Under the pieces are notes generated by a model that was not told the DNA's origin, searched no databases, and saw only the letters and a program-made list of their open reading frames with translations. From contig NZ_JAJGNI010000010.1 in assembly GCF_020781975.1 (NCBI RefSeq), forward strand, positions 39,098 to 103,097: 64,000 bases of DNA. Direction: 5' to 3'. Both the position numbers and the translations under genes were made by a program. The DNA comes from Microbacterium schleiferi (GTDB lineage: Bacteria; Actinomycetota; Actinomycetes; Actinomycetales; Microbacteriaceae). Positions 50,395 to 60,413 of this stretch are shown here, in pieces (within the stretch, counting starts at the first letter, position 1; every line of letters starts with the position of its first letter).

Positions 50395-51035
50395 AGCGAG
50401 CCTCCTTCGGTCGGGGCGGCCGCGGCCGCCGAGGGGAACGCCAGCAGACGCTGCACGTGACGGGCAAGGATGTCGGTCTCGAGGTTCACGGGCGAGCCCG
50501 GCTGCACCGTGTCGAAGGTGGTGGCCTCGAGGGTTTCGGGAATGAGCGAGACCTCGAACCAGGGCTCTGTGGCGGCCGGTTCGCTCACGGCGCTGACGGT
50601 CAGGGACACGCCGTCCATCGCGATCGATCCCTTGTCGACGATGAGGGGTGCCAGATGCTGGGGGATCGCGACGCGGATCACCCGCCACTGGTCGCCGGGT
50701 CGAACCTCGACGACGGTCCCTGTGCCGTCGATGTGACCCTGCACGATGTGTCCGCCCAGGCGCCCGCCCGCGGCGGTGGCGCGCTCCAGGTTCACGAGGC
50801 GGTCGACCGAGACATCGGCGAGGGTCGACATATCGAGCGTCTGCCGCATGACGTCGGCGGTAAAGCCGTCGCCGTCGCGAGCGACGACCGTCAAGCAGAC
50901 CCCACTGACGGCGATGGAGTCGCCGTGCGCGGCATCCGCGACGGATTGCGGTGCGTGAATCGTCAACCGGATGCCGTCACCCGACGGCTCGACGGCAGTA
51001 ACGCGGCCGATCTCTTCAATGAGTCCTGTGAACAT
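50391..51035 (-). CDS. ribE: Riboflavin synthase alpha subunit RibE
   Basis: Dismutates two lumazines into riboflavin. A 214-residue protein with the tandem lumazine-binding repeat: MFTGLIEEIG at the start, SGVCLTVV and GGHIVQGHIDG in the first half, DGVSLTV in the second half. It begins 12 bp after ribD and overlaps ribBA, in the middle of the rib operon. Confidence 0.96.
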   Translation of the reverse strand: MFTGLIEEIGRVTAVEPSGDGIRLTIHAPQSVADAAHGDSIAVSGVCLTVVARDGDGFTADVMRQTLDMSTLADVSVDRLVNLERATAAGGRLGGHIVQGHIDGTGTVVEVRPGDQWRVIRVAIPQHLAPLIVDKGSIAMDGVSLTVSAVSEPAATEPWFEVSLIPETLEATTFDTVQPGSPVNLETDILARHVQRLLAFPSAAAAAPTEGGSL

Positions 51036-51047
51036 GGCTGCTCCTGA

Positions 51048-52136
51048 CTACACCGACGACGCGTCAGCGACGGTGGTCTCGGGGGATGGGGATTCGGGAG
51101 TCTCGGCGGTGGCGCGGGGACGTGCGACGAGCAACACGTCATCTCCAAGCCGCTCGAGCGCGGTCAGCTCAAGCCGGTGAGCCTCGGCGAGGGTCGTGAC
51201 CCCGATGTCGGTGACGGCCGGCCGGTCGCCGTCCGGGCCGGAACCGATCAGTACCGGAGCGACATACGCCAGCACCTCGTCGACCAGCCCGGCGCGCAGG
51301 AAGGATGCCGCAACCGTCGGCCCGCCCTCGACGAAGACACGCTGGATACCGAGATCGCGCAGTTCGTCCAGCACCACGGTGAGGTCTGTCCCGGGCCGCT
51401 GGATCAGGGTGCGGGGATGCCTGCGCACCTGCGCGGCATCCGGAATCGCGCGCCTGCCGAGAACGACAGGCAGGGGCTGCTGCGACAGGGGCTGGCCGGC
51501 GGGGCCCCGTGCGGTGAGTGCCGGGTCATCGGCGAGCACGGTGCCGATGCCGACCACGATCGCATCGGCATCCGATCGCCGCCGGTGCACGTCAGCGCGC
51601 GCCTCGGGGCCGGTGATCCACATGCTCGTTCCATCGGCGGCCGCGGCGCGGCCATCCAGGCTCTGCGCCCACTTCACGGTGACGTGGGGCCTGCCCAGCC
51701 GCTGGACAGCGAGCCAGGTGTCAAGGAGCGTGGTGCCTTCATCGCGCAGCAGACCCGACTCGACAGTTACACCCGCGTCTACGAGACGTTCGGCCCCGCC
51801 GCCTGAGATGACGCCGGGATCATCGACCGCGTAGACCACGCGAGCCACACCAGCGTCGATGAGAGCCTGCGCACACGGGCCAGTGCGGCCGGTGTGGTTG
51901 CAGGGCTCGAGGGTGACAACTGCCGTGGCGCCGCGAAGCTGGTCAGGCGTCAGCTGTGACATCGCGTCGACTTCGGCGTGTGCTGTTCCCACGCCCCGGT
52001 GCCAACCTTCGGCGAGAACCTCGCCCTCGGGAGAGAGGATGACGGCCCCGACCTGGGGGTTCACCCCGCGAGGGCCACGAAGCGCAGCGCTCAGCGCGCG
52101 CCTCATAGCGGCTGTCTCGCTTGTGCCTTGACTCAC
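51048..52136 (-). CDS. ribD: Bifunctional pyrimidine deaminase/reductase RibD
   Basis: First gene of the rib operon: deaminates and then reduces the pyrimidine made by RibA. The N-terminal deaminase has the zinc motif AHAEVDA and PCNHTGRTGPC; the C-terminal reductase spans about residues 145-345. The GTG at 52136 is chosen because it has CGGAGTGG upstream and gives the expected N-terminus, whereas the open frame further up lies inside the riboswitch. It has 362 residues. Confidence 0.94.
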   Translation of the reverse strand: MSQGTSETAAMRRALSAALRGPRGVNPQVGAVILSPEGEVLAEGWHRGVGTAHAEVDAMSQLTPDQLRGATAVVTLEPCNHTGRTGPCAQALIDAGVARVVYAVDDPGVISGGGAERLVDAGVTVESGLLRDEGTTLLDTWLAVQRLGRPHVTVKWAQSLDGRAAAADGTSMWITGPEARADVHRRRSDADAIVVGIGTVLADDPALTARGPAGQPLSQQPLPVVLGRRAIPDAAQVRRHPRTLIQRPGTDLTVVLDELRDLGIQRVFVEGGPTVAASFLRAGLVDEVLAYVAPVLIGSGPDGDRPAVTDIGVTTLAEAHRLELTALERLGDDVLLVARPRATAETPESPSPETTVADASSV

Positions 52137-52194
52137 TGCCCACTCCGGTCGGGTACGCCGGGGCAGGGAAGGCGACAACGCCGTGGCGTCACCT

Positions 52195-52350
52195 GTGCTG
52201 CCTCCCATCCGGACTGACGACACTTTCGTGTCGCATCACCGTCGGTTCCGGAATTTCACCGGATCAACCGCTGCGGCGTTCTCTCGAACACGGATGCAGC
52301 GGGTCGCGGACTGTCACCGCCGGTTCGGATTCTCACCGACCCCGGAGCAC
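52195..52350 (-). promoter_or_regulatory. FMN riboswitch (RFN element) of the rib operon
   Basis: Read on the minus strand the RFN blocks are all present: GGTCGGTGAGAATCCGAACC, GGCGGTGACAGTCCGCGA, ATCCGGTGAAATTCCGGAAC, CCGACGGTGAT and AGTCCGGATGGGAGGCAG. The outer helix P1 forms from GTGCT (52346-52350) and AGCAC (52195-52199). FMN binding should lower rib expression. The 58 bases between the aptamer and ribD hold the expression platform; bases 52351-52404 carry the likely promoter. Confidence 0.95.
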
Positions 52351-52404
52351 GTTCATTGCTCTCGAGTGTAGTCAACGCGCCGCGCGCGCGTTCATTCCCG
52401 TGGG

Positions 52405-53379
52405 CTACGACGCTTCGCGTCCGTCGACCATGGCGCGGGCGGTGCGCTCGTCGATGACGAGATCTGTGATGAGGCCTGCGGCGAGTGCGCCGCGCAGGCT
52501 CGGGATCTTGGCCTCGCCGGTCACGATGCAGCAGCGCCGCGGGACCGCGCGGAGCAGATCGAAAGAGGGGCCCGATCCCCGCTCGTTCAGCGCGATCCCC
52601 TCGGTGGAGCCGTTCGCGCGGTAGAACACCGTCGCGACATCACCCACGACCCGTTCTGTCTTCAGCTGCTCGAGGTCGGCGGGTTCGAGGTAGTCGCCGG
52701 CGTGCACGCGGCTGGGTACCTCGGCCCGGAAAGCTCCCACACTGAACAGCACGAGACCCATGCGGCTCTGGATGTCGAGGATGCGTCGCGTGCTGCGCTC
52801 CCGCCAGAGTGCGCGCCGAGTCTCGGGATCATCGAAGAACGCCGGCACAGGGAACTGTTCGGCATCCCCGCCGTATGCGGTGCTGAATCTGCTGAGCAGT
52901 TCGCTCGCATACGTGATACCGGACGTCTTCACGTTCCCCGAGCCGTTCAGCTGCACGAACGTGGTGCCGTGCACGCGCTTGGGAGTGAGTCGGCGGGCAA
53001 CCGCAGCCAGCGTCGAGCCCCAAGCGATACCGACAACCAGATCCGAGACGATTAGCTCATCGAGCAACTGAGCTGCTCCCTGCGCGACGCGGTCGAGGCG
53101 CTCGAGATCGCTCACCGACTCCGGTACGGGAATGACCTGGGCGCGCACCCCGAACTGGCGGCGCAACTGCGTCTCCACGAGTCCCGGGGCGTCGAGGGGT
53201 GAACGCACGCGCACCTCGACGATTCCCTCGGCGCGCGCAAACGACAGCAGTCGCGACACCGTGGAGCGCGAGGTCCCGAGCTCGGCGGCAATGGCATCCA
53301 TGGTGCGGAGCTGGACGTAGTAGAGGTGGGCGGCGGTCAGTGCCCGCCGCAAGTGGGTCGCATCGTCGGTCACTGACAC
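52405..53379 (-). CDS. SorC/DeoR-like sugar-binding transcriptional regulator
   Basis: A 324-residue regulator: an N-terminal helix-turn-helix (about residues 20-50, MDAIAAELGTSRSTVSRLL) and a SorC-type sugar-phosphate-binding domain with GIAWGSTLAAVARRL and ALAAGLITDLVIDE. It is divergent from glpD-glpK, so it probably responds to glycerol-3-phosphate or a related polyol phosphate and controls those genes. The start is one of two in-frame GTGs, 53379 or 53373; no ATG exists nearby and the mRNA may be leaderless. Confidence 0.85.
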   Translation of the reverse strand: MSVTDDATHLRRALTAAHLYYVQLRTMDAIAAELGTSRSTVSRLLSFARAEGIVEVRVRSPLDAPGLVETQLRRQFGVRAQVIPVPESVSDLERLDRVAQGAAQLLDELIVSDLVVGIAWGSTLAAVARRLTPKRVHGTTFVQLNGSGNVKTSGITYASELLSRFSTAYGGDAEQFPVPAFFDDPETRRALWRERSTRRILDIQSRMGLVLFSVGAFRAEVPSRVHAGDYLEPADLEQLKTERVVGDVATVFYRANGSTEGIALNERGSGPSFDLLRAVPRRCCIVTGEAKIPSLRGALAAGLITDLVIDERTARAMVDGREAS

Positions 53380-53383
53380 AGTT

Positions 53384-53408
53384 TGCACGTATGTGCAGAA
53401 AGCCTGCA
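53384..53408. promoter_or_regulatory. Overlapping palindromes with three phased TGCA boxes between regulator and glpD
   Basis: TGCAC-GTAT-GTGCA (53384-53397) overlaps TGCAG-AAAGC-CTGCA (53394-53408). TGCA thus occurs at 53384, 53394 and 53405, about one helical turn apart, on one DNA face. This is 5 bp from the regulator start and 63 bp before glpD, a good place for autoregulation and control of glpD. Confidence 0.5.
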
Positions 53409-53470
53409 ACTTCGACCATGTGTGGCACGATGGGAGCACCGGGAGATACCCGGGCGAGGAAGGACGATCA

Positions 53471-55189
53471 ATGAGCGCCGTCGCACGAACCACTGTCGCC
53501 CGACTGAGCGACCGGCCGCAGGCCGATGTCCTCATCGTCGGCGGAGGGGTGAACGGACTCGCGACTTTTCGGGACCTCGCTCTCCAGGGCGTGGATGTCG
53601 CGATCGTCGAACGCGGTGACTTCGTCAGCGGCGCATCAGCAGCGTCGTCGCACATGATCCACGGCGGCGTCCGTTACCTCGAGAACGGCGAGTTCCGGCT
53701 TGTGCACGAGGCGGTCACGGAACGCAACGATCTGCTCGCCACGGCTCCCCACTACGTCCGTCCGTTGCAGACGACGATCCCGATCTTCTCCACGTTCTCG
53801 GGGGTGTTTTCGGCGCCCCTCCGTTTCCTGCGTCACGGCGCAGGAAAGCACGTCGAGCGCGGCGCCGCGCTGATCAAGATCGGCCTTACGATCTACGACT
53901 CGTTCTCGCGCGGCGGCGGCCGTGTTCCCCGCCACACCTTCCGCGGACGCGCCGGTTCGCTGCGAGCGCTTCCGGCGATCAACGAGACCGTCAAGTACAC
54001 CGCGACCTACTGGGATGCCTCGGTGCACGACCCTGAGCGACTCGCGCTCGATCTGCTCCGCGACGGGCGTGCCGCCGGTGGCGACCGCGCCCGGGCCGCG
54101 AACTACCTCGAAGTCGTGGGGGCAGCGGACGGCGCGATCACGCTTCGCGACACCGAGACAGGTGCCGAGTTCCCGTTCCGCGCCGCGGTCGTGATCAACG
54201 CATCCGGACCCTGGACCGACCTCACCAACCGCGCCCTCGGGGCCCCGACCAGCTTCATGGGCGGAACCAAAGGCTCGCACATCGTGCTCGACAACCCCGA
54301 GCTGCTGGCAGCCACGGCTGGTCGAGAGATCTTCTTCGAACACCGCGACGGTCGCATCGTGCTCATCTACCCGCTCAAGGGACGCGTCCTGGTCGGCACC
54401 ACCGACCTCGAGCACGACATGGCAGAGCCCGCGGTGTGCACCGAGCCCGAAGTTGACTACTTCATCGACCTCATCGGGCACGTCTTCCCCGACATCACCG
54501 TCGACCGCTCGCAGATCGTGTACCGCTTCTCGGGTGTCCGCCCGCTTCCCGGCCACGGCGATCTCGCTCCCGGCTTCGTCTCGCGCGATTACCGTGTCGA
54601 GACCGAGCAGCTCCCCGGGTCGGCGGACACCACGGTGATCAGCCTCGTCGGCGGCAAGTGGACCACCTTCCGTGCCTCCGCCGCCCACCTCACCGATGAC
54701 GCCCTCGCTCTGCTCGCTCGGCCCCGCATCGTCACGACCCATGGCCGTGCGATCGGCGGCGGAGCCGGGTATCCGGTGACCGAGCGGGCACGGCACCAGT
54801 GGGTCGCCGAGAACCGCCGGGGGCTCTCGAAGGATGCCGCAGCCACCCTCCTCGAACGCTACGGAACGACAGCCCGCGAGGTCATCGCCTTCGTCGACGA
54901 GGATGCCGATGACCGGCCACTCCGGACCCTTCCCGCCTACAGCACCGGCGAGCTGCGTTACCTGGCGAGCACAGAGGATGTCGTCCATCTGGCCGACCTG
55001 CTGCTGCGCCGCACGAGCCTCGCGTTCCGCGGTGAGGCCACTCCCGCGGTCGTCGCCGAGATCGCCGACGCCGTCGCGCCCGTCCTCGGATGGGACGAGG
55101 ATGCCGCCAGGGCAGAGGTCGCCGCGGCACTTGCCGCTGTCCACGCCGCCGATCCGACGTGGCAGCCCGCAGCGGCACCGGTAGCCTGA
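53471..55189 (+). CDS. glpD: Aerobic glycerol-3-phosphate dehydrogenase GlpD
   Basis: Oxidises glycerol-3-phosphate to dihydroxyacetone phosphate with FAD, passing electrons to quinone at the membrane. A 572-residue protein with the FAD motif [31 protein letters not shown], the KGSHIVLD segment and a C-terminal GlpD helical domain. ATG at 53471 has GAGGAAGGA upstream. glpK follows 49 bp later. Expression is probably governed by the SorC-type regulator. Confidence 0.95.
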   Translation: MSAVARTTVARLSDRPQADVLIVGGGVNGLATFRDLALQGVDVAIVERGDFVSGASAASSHMIHGGVRYLENGEFRLVHEAVTERNDLLATAPHYVRPLQTTIPIFSTFSGVFSAPLRFLRHGAGKHVERGAALIKIGLTIYDSFSRGGGRVPRHTFRGRAGSLRALPAINETVKYTATYWDASVHDPERLALDLLRDGRAAGGDRARAANYLEVVGAADGAITLRDTETGAEFPFRAAVVINASGPWTDLTNRALGAPTSFMGGTKGSHIVLDNPELLAATAGREIFFEHRDGRIVLIYPLKGRVLVGTTDLEHDMAEPAVCTEPEVDYFIDLIGHVFPDITVDRSQIVYRFSGVRPLPGHGDLAPGFVSRDYRVETEQLPGSADTTVISLVGGKWTTFRASAAHLTDDALALLARPRIVTTHGRAIGGGAGYPVTERARHQWVAENRRGLSKDAAATLLERYGTTAREVIAFVDEDADDRPLRTLPAYSTGELRYLASTEDVVHLADLLLRRTSLAFRGEATPAVVAEIADAVAPVLGWDEDAARAEVAAALAAVHAADPTWQPAAAPVA

Positions 55190-55238
55190 GCGGCGCGACA
55201 TCCATCGCCTGGAGGCGCTCAACACTTCGGGAGGCATC

Positions 55239-56777
55239 GTGGCCGAACACGTCTTAGCCATCGACCAGGGCACCACCTCGACGCGGGCAATCGTGTTCGA
55301 TCGTGCCGGAACGGTAGTTGCAACGGCTCAGCGCGAGCACGAGCAGATCTTTCCGCGCGCCGGCTGGGTCGAGCACGACCCCATGGAGATCTGGACCAAC
55401 ACCGAGTGGGTGATCTCTGGCGTCCTCGCCAAGGCTCACCTGCAGGCATCCGGTATCGCCGCCGCCGGTGTCACGAACCAGCGCGAGACTGCGATCGTGT
55501 GGGACCGCCGCACCGGGCAGCCCGTTTTCAACGCCATCGTGTGGCAAGACACCCGCACGCAGCCCCGGCTCGACGCGCTTGCCCGTGACGGCGTCGGCGA
55601 CCGCGTCACCGAGGTGACGGGTCTCCCGCTTGCAACCTACTTCTCGGCATCCAAGGTCGCTTGGATCCTCGACCATGTGCCGGGGGCGCGGGCGGATGCC
55701 GAGGCCGGTCATCTGCTGTTCGGCACCCCCGACTCGTGGGTGGTCTGGAACCTCACCGGCGGCACCAGTGGCGGGGCGCACGTGACCGATGTCACCAACG
55801 CGAGCCGCACGCTGCTCATGGACCTGCAGACCCTCGACTGGTCGGACGAGATGCTCGCCCTGTGGAACATTCCCCGCGCGATGATGCCCGAGATCCGCTC
55901 GTCGTCGGATGTCGTGGGCGAGCTTGCGCTGCCGGGCACCGCCCGCGAACTGCCGATCGCCGGCATCCTCGGAGATCAGCAGGCCGCGACCTTCGGACAG
56001 GCCGCCTTCGGTGTTGGCGATTCGAAGAACACGTACGGCACCGGCAACTTCCTGCTGGTGGGCACGGGCACCGAGATCGTCCGGTCCCGGCACGGTCTGA
56101 TCACGACGGTCGCGTACCGGCTCGGCGACGGGCCCGCCCACTACGCGCTGGAAGGTTCGATCGCCGTCACCGGATCGCTCGTGCAGTGGTTGCGCGACAA
56201 CCTCGGGATCATCGACCGCGCGCAGGATGTCGAGACCCTCGCCATGACCGTCGAGAACGCCGGCGGATCGTACTTCGTGCCCGCATTCTCGGGCCTGTTC
56301 GCTCCCTACTGGCGACCGGATGCCCGCGGTGCGATCGTCGGCCTCACCCGGTACGTGACCCGCGCGCACATCGCCCGCGCCGCTCTCGAGTCGACCGCCT
56401 TCCAGACCCGGGACGTGATCGAGGCCGTCGTCGGGGATGCCGGCCGCGACCTCTCGGAACTCCGCGTCGACGGTGGGATGACGAAGAACGATCTGCTCAT
56501 GCAGTTCCAGGCCGACATCCTCGGCATCCCGGTCGTGCGCCCGCGCGTGGTCGAGACGACGGCCCTCGGCGCTGCCTATGCGGCAGGCCTCGCCGTCGGA
56601 GTCTGGTCGGACCTTGACGAGCTACGCGAACACTGGCAGGTCGACCGCCGGTTCGAGCCGCAGATGTCGGACGAGGAACGCGCTCGCCGTTACCGCCTCT
56701 GGAAGAAGGCGGTCACGAAGTCCCTCGATTGGGTCGACGACGACGCCCGGACACTCATGGACACGCTCGGCGACTGA
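55239..56777 (+). CDS. glpK: Glycerol kinase GlpK
   Basis: Phosphorylates glycerol to glycerol-3-phosphate for GlpD. The 512-residue FGGY kinase has [15 protein letters not shown] at the start, GWVEHDP, WQDTRT and the C-terminal [19 protein letters not shown]; length is normal. GTG at 55239 is preceded by GGGAGG. No glycerol facilitator gene lies beside it, so uptake must use a protein encoded elsewhere or diffusion. Confidence 0.96.
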   Translation: MAEHVLAIDQGTTSTRAIVFDRAGTVVATAQREHEQIFPRAGWVEHDPMEIWTNTEWVISGVLAKAHLQASGIAAAGVTNQRETAIVWDRRTGQPVFNAIVWQDTRTQPRLDALARDGVGDRVTEVTGLPLATYFSASKVAWILDHVPGARADAEAGHLLFGTPDSWVVWNLTGGTSGGAHVTDVTNASRTLLMDLQTLDWSDEMLALWNIPRAMMPEIRSSSDVVGELALPGTARELPIAGILGDQQAATFGQAAFGVGDSKNTYGTGNFLLVGTGTEIVRSRHGLITTVAYRLGDGPAHYALEGSIAVTGSLVQWLRDNLGIIDRAQDVETLAMTVENAGGSYFVPAFSGLFAPYWRPDARGAIVGLTRYVTRAHIARAALESTAFQTRDVIEAVVGDAGRDLSELRVDGGMTKNDLLMQFQADILGIPVVRPRVVETTALGAAYAAGLAVGVWSDLDELREHWQVDRRFEPQMSDEERARRYRLWKKAVTKSLDWVDDDARTLMDTLGD

Positions 56778-56828
56778 TTCGTTCGCGTTGCGCCGATGGG
56801 CGGTCGCTGCGGTAAGTGGTGCCGCTAC

Positions 56829-56914
56829 GCGAACTGCCCAGCGCGGGGACATGCCCTCGCCGGCTGCGCCGGCTCCCGCCAGACCCGGTGCCAGCCCCGC
56901 GCTGGGCAGTTCGC
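56829..56914. terminator. 20-bp perfect inverted repeat with inner hairpin between glpK and Fpg/Nei gene
   Basis: Arms 56829-56848 and 56895-56914 match exactly as reverse complements. The 46-nt interior contains another perfect hairpin, GCCGGC-TGC-GCCGGC, giving a cruciform-like shape. It fills most of the 188-bp gap between two convergent genes. Two-way terminator is likely; a REP-like element is possible. Nothing else is seen in the gap. Confidence 0.6.
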
Positions 56915-56965
56915 TTCGCTCCTGCGGAGACCATTGAGCAGACTGGTCGGGCGCGTATCTCGGGT

Positions 56966-57841
56966 CTATTTCAGGAGGCGGGAGAGGCGACGATCAGCGA
57001 GCAGCTTGCCGCCGGTCTGGCACGTGGGGCAGTACTCGAGCGAGTTGTCGGCGAAGAAGACGCTGCGCACCTCGTCGCCGCAGACCGGGCAGGCCTCGCC
57101 GCGACGGCCGTGCACCCGCATCCCGCGGCGCTTGGCATCCTTGAGATCTGCTGGCGGCTTGCCGGATGCCTCCGCGATCGCCTCGGTGAGGGTGTGCCGC
57201 ATCGCGGCGAACAGGGTGTCGATGTCGGCATCGGTCAGGTTCGCGGCCAAGGCATAGGGCGACATCCGTGCCGCGTGCAGGATCTCGTCGGAGTAGGCGT
57301 TGCCGATCCCGGCGATGATCGACTGGTCGCGCAGCACGCCCTTGATCTGGGTGCGGCGTCCACGGAGAAGCGCTGCGAGCGCATCGCGATCGAAGCCCGG
57401 GTCGAGGGGATCGGGGCCGAGCCGCTCGATGCCGGGTGCGTCGGTCGGGTTTCGGGCCGCGTAGACCGCCAGGGACTTCTTTGTCCCGGCTTCGGTGAGG
57501 TCGAAGCCTGAGCCATCCGAGAAACCGACGCGGAGCGCGATGGGGGTCTTGCCAGGGCGGATGATCGTGCTCGGCAGCTGGTCGTACCAACGGAGCCATC
57601 CCGCCTTCGCGAGGTGGAAGATCAGGTGCAGCGATGCTGCGGCATCGGCTCCCGTCTTGATGTCGATGAACTTGCCGTGGCGCGACACCGACAGCACCGT
57701 CGTGCCGACGAGCGCATCCAGCGGCGGGTCGTAGGTCTTGAGTGCCGCGATGTTTGTCACCGTCGCGCGGGTGACGATCAGTCCCGGCAAGCGGCCCGCG
57801 AGGTAGTCGACCAGTCCCTGCACTTCCGGCATCTCGGGCAT
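56966..57841 (-). CDS. Fpg/Nei-family DNA glycosylase
   Basis: A 291-residue base-excision enzyme. It keeps the catalytic Pro2-Glu3 after the initiator Met (MPEMPEV), the beta-clamp Lys region SRHGKF, the H2TH stretch with IIAGIGNAYSDEILH and a C-terminal zinc finger CPVCG ... CPTCQ. Third-position sequence (MPEM rather than MPEL) and the finger put it with the actinobacterial Fpg/Nei paralogues; the exact oxidised base is not predictable. It ends beside a palindrome and follows a GNAT gene by 12 bp. Confidence 0.9.
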   Translation of the reverse strand: MPEMPEVQGLVDYLAGRLPGLIVTRATVTNIAALKTYDPPLDALVGTTVLSVSRHGKFIDIKTGADAAASLHLIFHLAKAGWLRWYDQLPSTIIRPGKTPIALRVGFSDGSGFDLTEAGTKKSLAVYAARNPTDAPGIERLGPDPLDPGFDRDALAALLRGRRTQIKGVLRDQSIIAGIGNAYSDEILHAARMSPYALAANLTDADIDTLFAAMRHTLTEAIAEASGKPPADLKDAKRRGMRVHGRRGEACPVCGDEVRSVFFADNSLEYCPTCQTGGKLLADRRLSRLLK

Positions 57842-57853
57842 GGCGACATCCTG

Positions 57854-58441
57854 TCATGGCGTGACAAGCGGCGGCAGGCCTCCATCGAGGACAGGCCATG
57901 CAACAGGGGTGCGATCGTCGCCGGGGAGGAGCCCCGCGATCCACGCATCGTCCCGGTGCGATGGACCCGCCAGCGCCTGCCGCAGCAGGCCTTCGTAGCG
58001 GAACCCCAGGGCGCGGGCGACCCGCGCGGAGCCGGTGTTCCCCACGACAGCGCGCCACTCGATGCGTGAGAGTGACATCCCGGCCCGCTCGAACCCGAAG
58101 TCGACGACCGCGGTGGCGGCTTCGGTCAACAGATGCCGCCGACGCGCCCAGGGCGACATCCAGAACCCCAGTTCTGCCGTCTCCGGCTCGCGGCGGTACA
58201 GCCCGATCATCCCCGCGAGCCGTCCGTCATGACGGATGCCCCACGTCGCCTCGCGACCCTCGGCCCAGTGGCGCTGCACGCGAGGGATGAACTGCTCCGC
58301 GTGCTCGCGCAGATACGGCGAAGGCACGGTGGTGTATCGCTGGATCGCCGGATCCTGGCACGCCTCGAAGATCCCATCCACGTCGGCGTCTGTCGGTGGC
58401 GAGAGCTCGCAGCGCTCGGTGCGCAGCACGACGACATCCAT
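57854..58441 (-). CDS. GNAT acetyltransferase, RimJ/RimL type
   Basis: A 195-residue acetyltransferase. The N-terminal TERCELSPPTDADVDGIFEA, ELGFWMSPWARRRHLLTEA and NTGSARVARALGFRYEG pattern is typical of RimJ/RimL-like proteins that acetylate protein N-termini or small molecules. It lies 12 bp upstream of the Fpg/Nei gene on the same strand and probably shares its mRNA. The motif A loop (ARRRHLLTEA) lacks the common Gly residues, so activity should be checked. Confidence 0.8.
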   Translation of the reverse strand: MDVVVLRTERCELSPPTDADVDGIFEACQDPAIQRYTTVPSPYLREHAEQFIPRVQRHWAEGREATWGIRHDGRLAGMIGLYRREPETAELGFWMSPWARRRHLLTEAATAVVDFGFERAGMSLSRIEWRAVVGNTGSARVARALGFRYEGLLRQALAGPSHRDDAWIAGLLPGDDRTPVAWPVLDGGLPPLVTP

Positions 58442-58566
58442 CGCCCCACCCTAAGCGGCTTCTCGGGACCTTCGCCTCTCGCTGTTCGGGTTCAGCACAC
58501 GTAGCGTCAGAGCCATAGCGTTACGGAGCGCTCCGCGCCCCGGCGTGAGGGAGAAAGGACTCCGAG

Positions 58567-59343
58567 ATGCGTACCTACGTTGTGACCGGCGCTGCCTCCG
58601 GTATCGGCAAGGCGACAGCGGATCTCCTCGTCGAGCGAGGCGACAGGGTGATCGGCGTGGACCTGCACGACAGCGATGTCGAGGTCGACCTGACGACAAC
58701 CGAAGGCAGGGAGCGGCTGGTCGTCGAGGTGAATCGTCTGTCCGGCGGCAGGATCGATGGCATCCTCGCGATCGCTGGGCTTGCCGTGCCTGCGCCTGCG
58801 ACTGTGGGAGTCAACTACTTCGGGATGGTTGCGACGCTCGAGGGCCTGCGACCTTTGCTGTTGGAATCCGACGCGCCCCGAGCCGTCGGAGTTTCGTCGA
58901 TGGCGAGCCTGCAGCCGTCGGACACGCGGCTTGTCGATCTGGAGTTGGGCGGGGACGAACCCGGGGCGCTCGCGCGCGCCGCTGAACTTGCGGCCGACGC
59001 CGAGACAGGAAATCTCATCTACAGCTCGACGAAGGTCGGCTTCGCGCGGTGGATTCGTCGCCACGCCGCTCTGCCGGAGTGGGCGGGTGCGGGAATCCCG
59101 CTCAACGCCGTAGCCCCGGGCGTCATTCTCACGCCGATGGTCGCTCCGCTCATGCAGACCGACGAGGGTCGCTCCATGATCGAGCAGGCTGTTCCCATGC
59201 CGCTCAACGGCTTCGCCGAAGCGATTGTCGTTGCCCGGCTCCTCGCGTGGCTGGCAGGCCCCGAGAACTCGCACCTGTGCGGTCAGGTCGTGTTTGTCGA
59301 CGGCGGAAGCGACGTCGTGATCCGCGGGGACAGCGTCTGGTAA
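58567..59343 (+). CDS. Short-chain dehydrogenase/reductase
   Basis: A 258-residue classical SDR with the TGAASGIG cofactor motif (residues 7-14), an NAG-like IAG at 69-71 and the YxxxK catalytic pair Y152-K156. The early Asp in GVDLHDSD suggests NAD preference. The overall pattern, with a longer segment before YSSTK, recalls 3-alpha-hydroxysteroid-dehydrogenase/carbonyl-reductase-like SDRs; the substrate is unknown. ATG at 58567 follows GGAGAAAGGA. Confidence 0.85.
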   Translation: MRTYVVTGAASGIGKATADLLVERGDRVIGVDLHDSDVEVDLTTTEGRERLVVEVNRLSGGRIDGILAIAGLAVPAPATVGVNYFGMVATLEGLRPLLLESDAPRAVGVSSMASLQPSDTRLVDLELGGDEPGALARAAELAADAETGNLIYSSTKVGFARWIRRHAALPEWAGAGIPLNAVAPGVILTPMVAPLMQTDEGRSMIEQAVPMPLNGFAEAIVVARLLAWLAGPENSHLCGQVVFVDGGSDVVIRGDSVW

Positions 59344-59368
59344 GAGATATCGCGACGGATCGGGCGGC

Positions 59369-60373
59369 TCAGGCGCGGCGCAGGAGCCCGATCCGGTCGT
59401 AGACGTCGCCGAGCGTCGACCGTGCGACGGACTCCGCGCGCGCGGCGTTGGAGGCGAGGACCCGGTCGAGTTCGGCCCGGTCATCGAGCAGCTCCAGCGC
59501 CCGAGCCCGCACCGGCTCGAACTCGTTCACCACGACGTCGGCGAGACCCTTCTTGAAGTCGCCGTAGCCGCGGCCGGCGTACTCGTCTTCGATCGCGGGG
59601 ATCTGCCGACCAGTGAGGGCAGCGTAGATGACGAGCAGGTTCGAGACACCGGGCTTGTTCTCGCGGTCGTATCGCACCGAGCCCTCGCTGTCGGTGACGG
59701 CACGCATCACCTTCTTGGCGCTCTTGGCGGGCTCATCCAGCAGCCACAGCACGCCGGCATCCGACTCGGCCGACTTCGACATCTTCGCCGTCGGGTTCTG
59801 CAGGTCGTAGATCCGGGCGGTGTCTTGCTGAATGACGGGCATCGGCACCCGGAAGGTGGTGCCGTATCGTCCGTTGAAGCGCTCGGCAAGATCTCGCGTG
59901 AGCTCGACGTGCTGCTTCTGGTCGTCACCGACGGGCACGATGTCGGTCTGGTACAGCAGGATGTCGGCCGCCATGAGCACCGGGTAGGTGAACAGCCCAA
60001 CGGATGTCGCATCCTGGCCGTACCGCTGCGACTTGTCTTTGAACTGGGTCATCCGCCCCGCCTCACCGAAGCCGGTGAGCGTCGAGAGCACCCATGCCAG
60101 CTCGGCATGCGCTGGAACGTGCGACTGCACGTACAGGGTCGACTTCGACGGTTCAATGCCTGCGGCGATGTACTGGGCCGCGGTGCGCCGGGTCTTCTCA
60201 CGCAGCTCGGCCGGATCGTTCGGCTGCGTCAGTGCGTGCAGGTCGACGACCGAGAAGAACGCGTCGTAGGCCTCCTGCAGATCCCGCCACTGCATGAGCG
60301 CGCCGATGTAGTTGCCGATCTGGAGGGAGTCGGCGGAGGGCTGCATTCCGGAGTACAGGCGGGGCTTGGTCAC
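59369..60373 (-). CDS. trpS: Tryptophanyl-tRNA synthetase TrpS
   Basis: Class I aminoacyl-tRNA synthetase charging tRNA-Trp. A 334-residue protein with the HIGH-equivalent SLQIGNYIGA, the MAADILLYQTDIVPVGDDQ substrate region and the KMSKS loop (AKMSKSAESD). The length is normal. It lies 40 bp downstream of the exonuclease III gene on the same strand. Confidence 0.96.
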   Translation of the reverse strand: MTKPRLYSGMQPSADSLQIGNYIGALMQWRDLQEAYDAFFSVVDLHALTQPNDPAELREKTRRTAAQYIAAGIEPSKSTLYVQSHVPAHAELAWVLSTLTGFGEAGRMTQFKDKSQRYGQDATSVGLFTYPVLMAADILLYQTDIVPVGDDQKQHVELTRDLAERFNGRYGTTFRVPMPVIQQDTARIYDLQNPTAKMSKSAESDAGVLWLLDEPAKSAKKVMRAVTDSEGSVRYDRENKPGVSNLLVIYAALTGRQIPAIEDEYAGRGYGDFKKGLADVVVNEFEPVRARALELLDDRAELDRVLASNAARAESVARSTLGDVYDRIGLLRRA

Positions 60374-60413
60374 CCGACAATCCTAGGCCGCGGCGATGTG
60401 GCAGCCGTCTCGC

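Noticed and set aside
53636..55276. A 546-codon minus-strand open frame opposite glpD
   Set aside because: Shadow of glpD; no recognisable domain.
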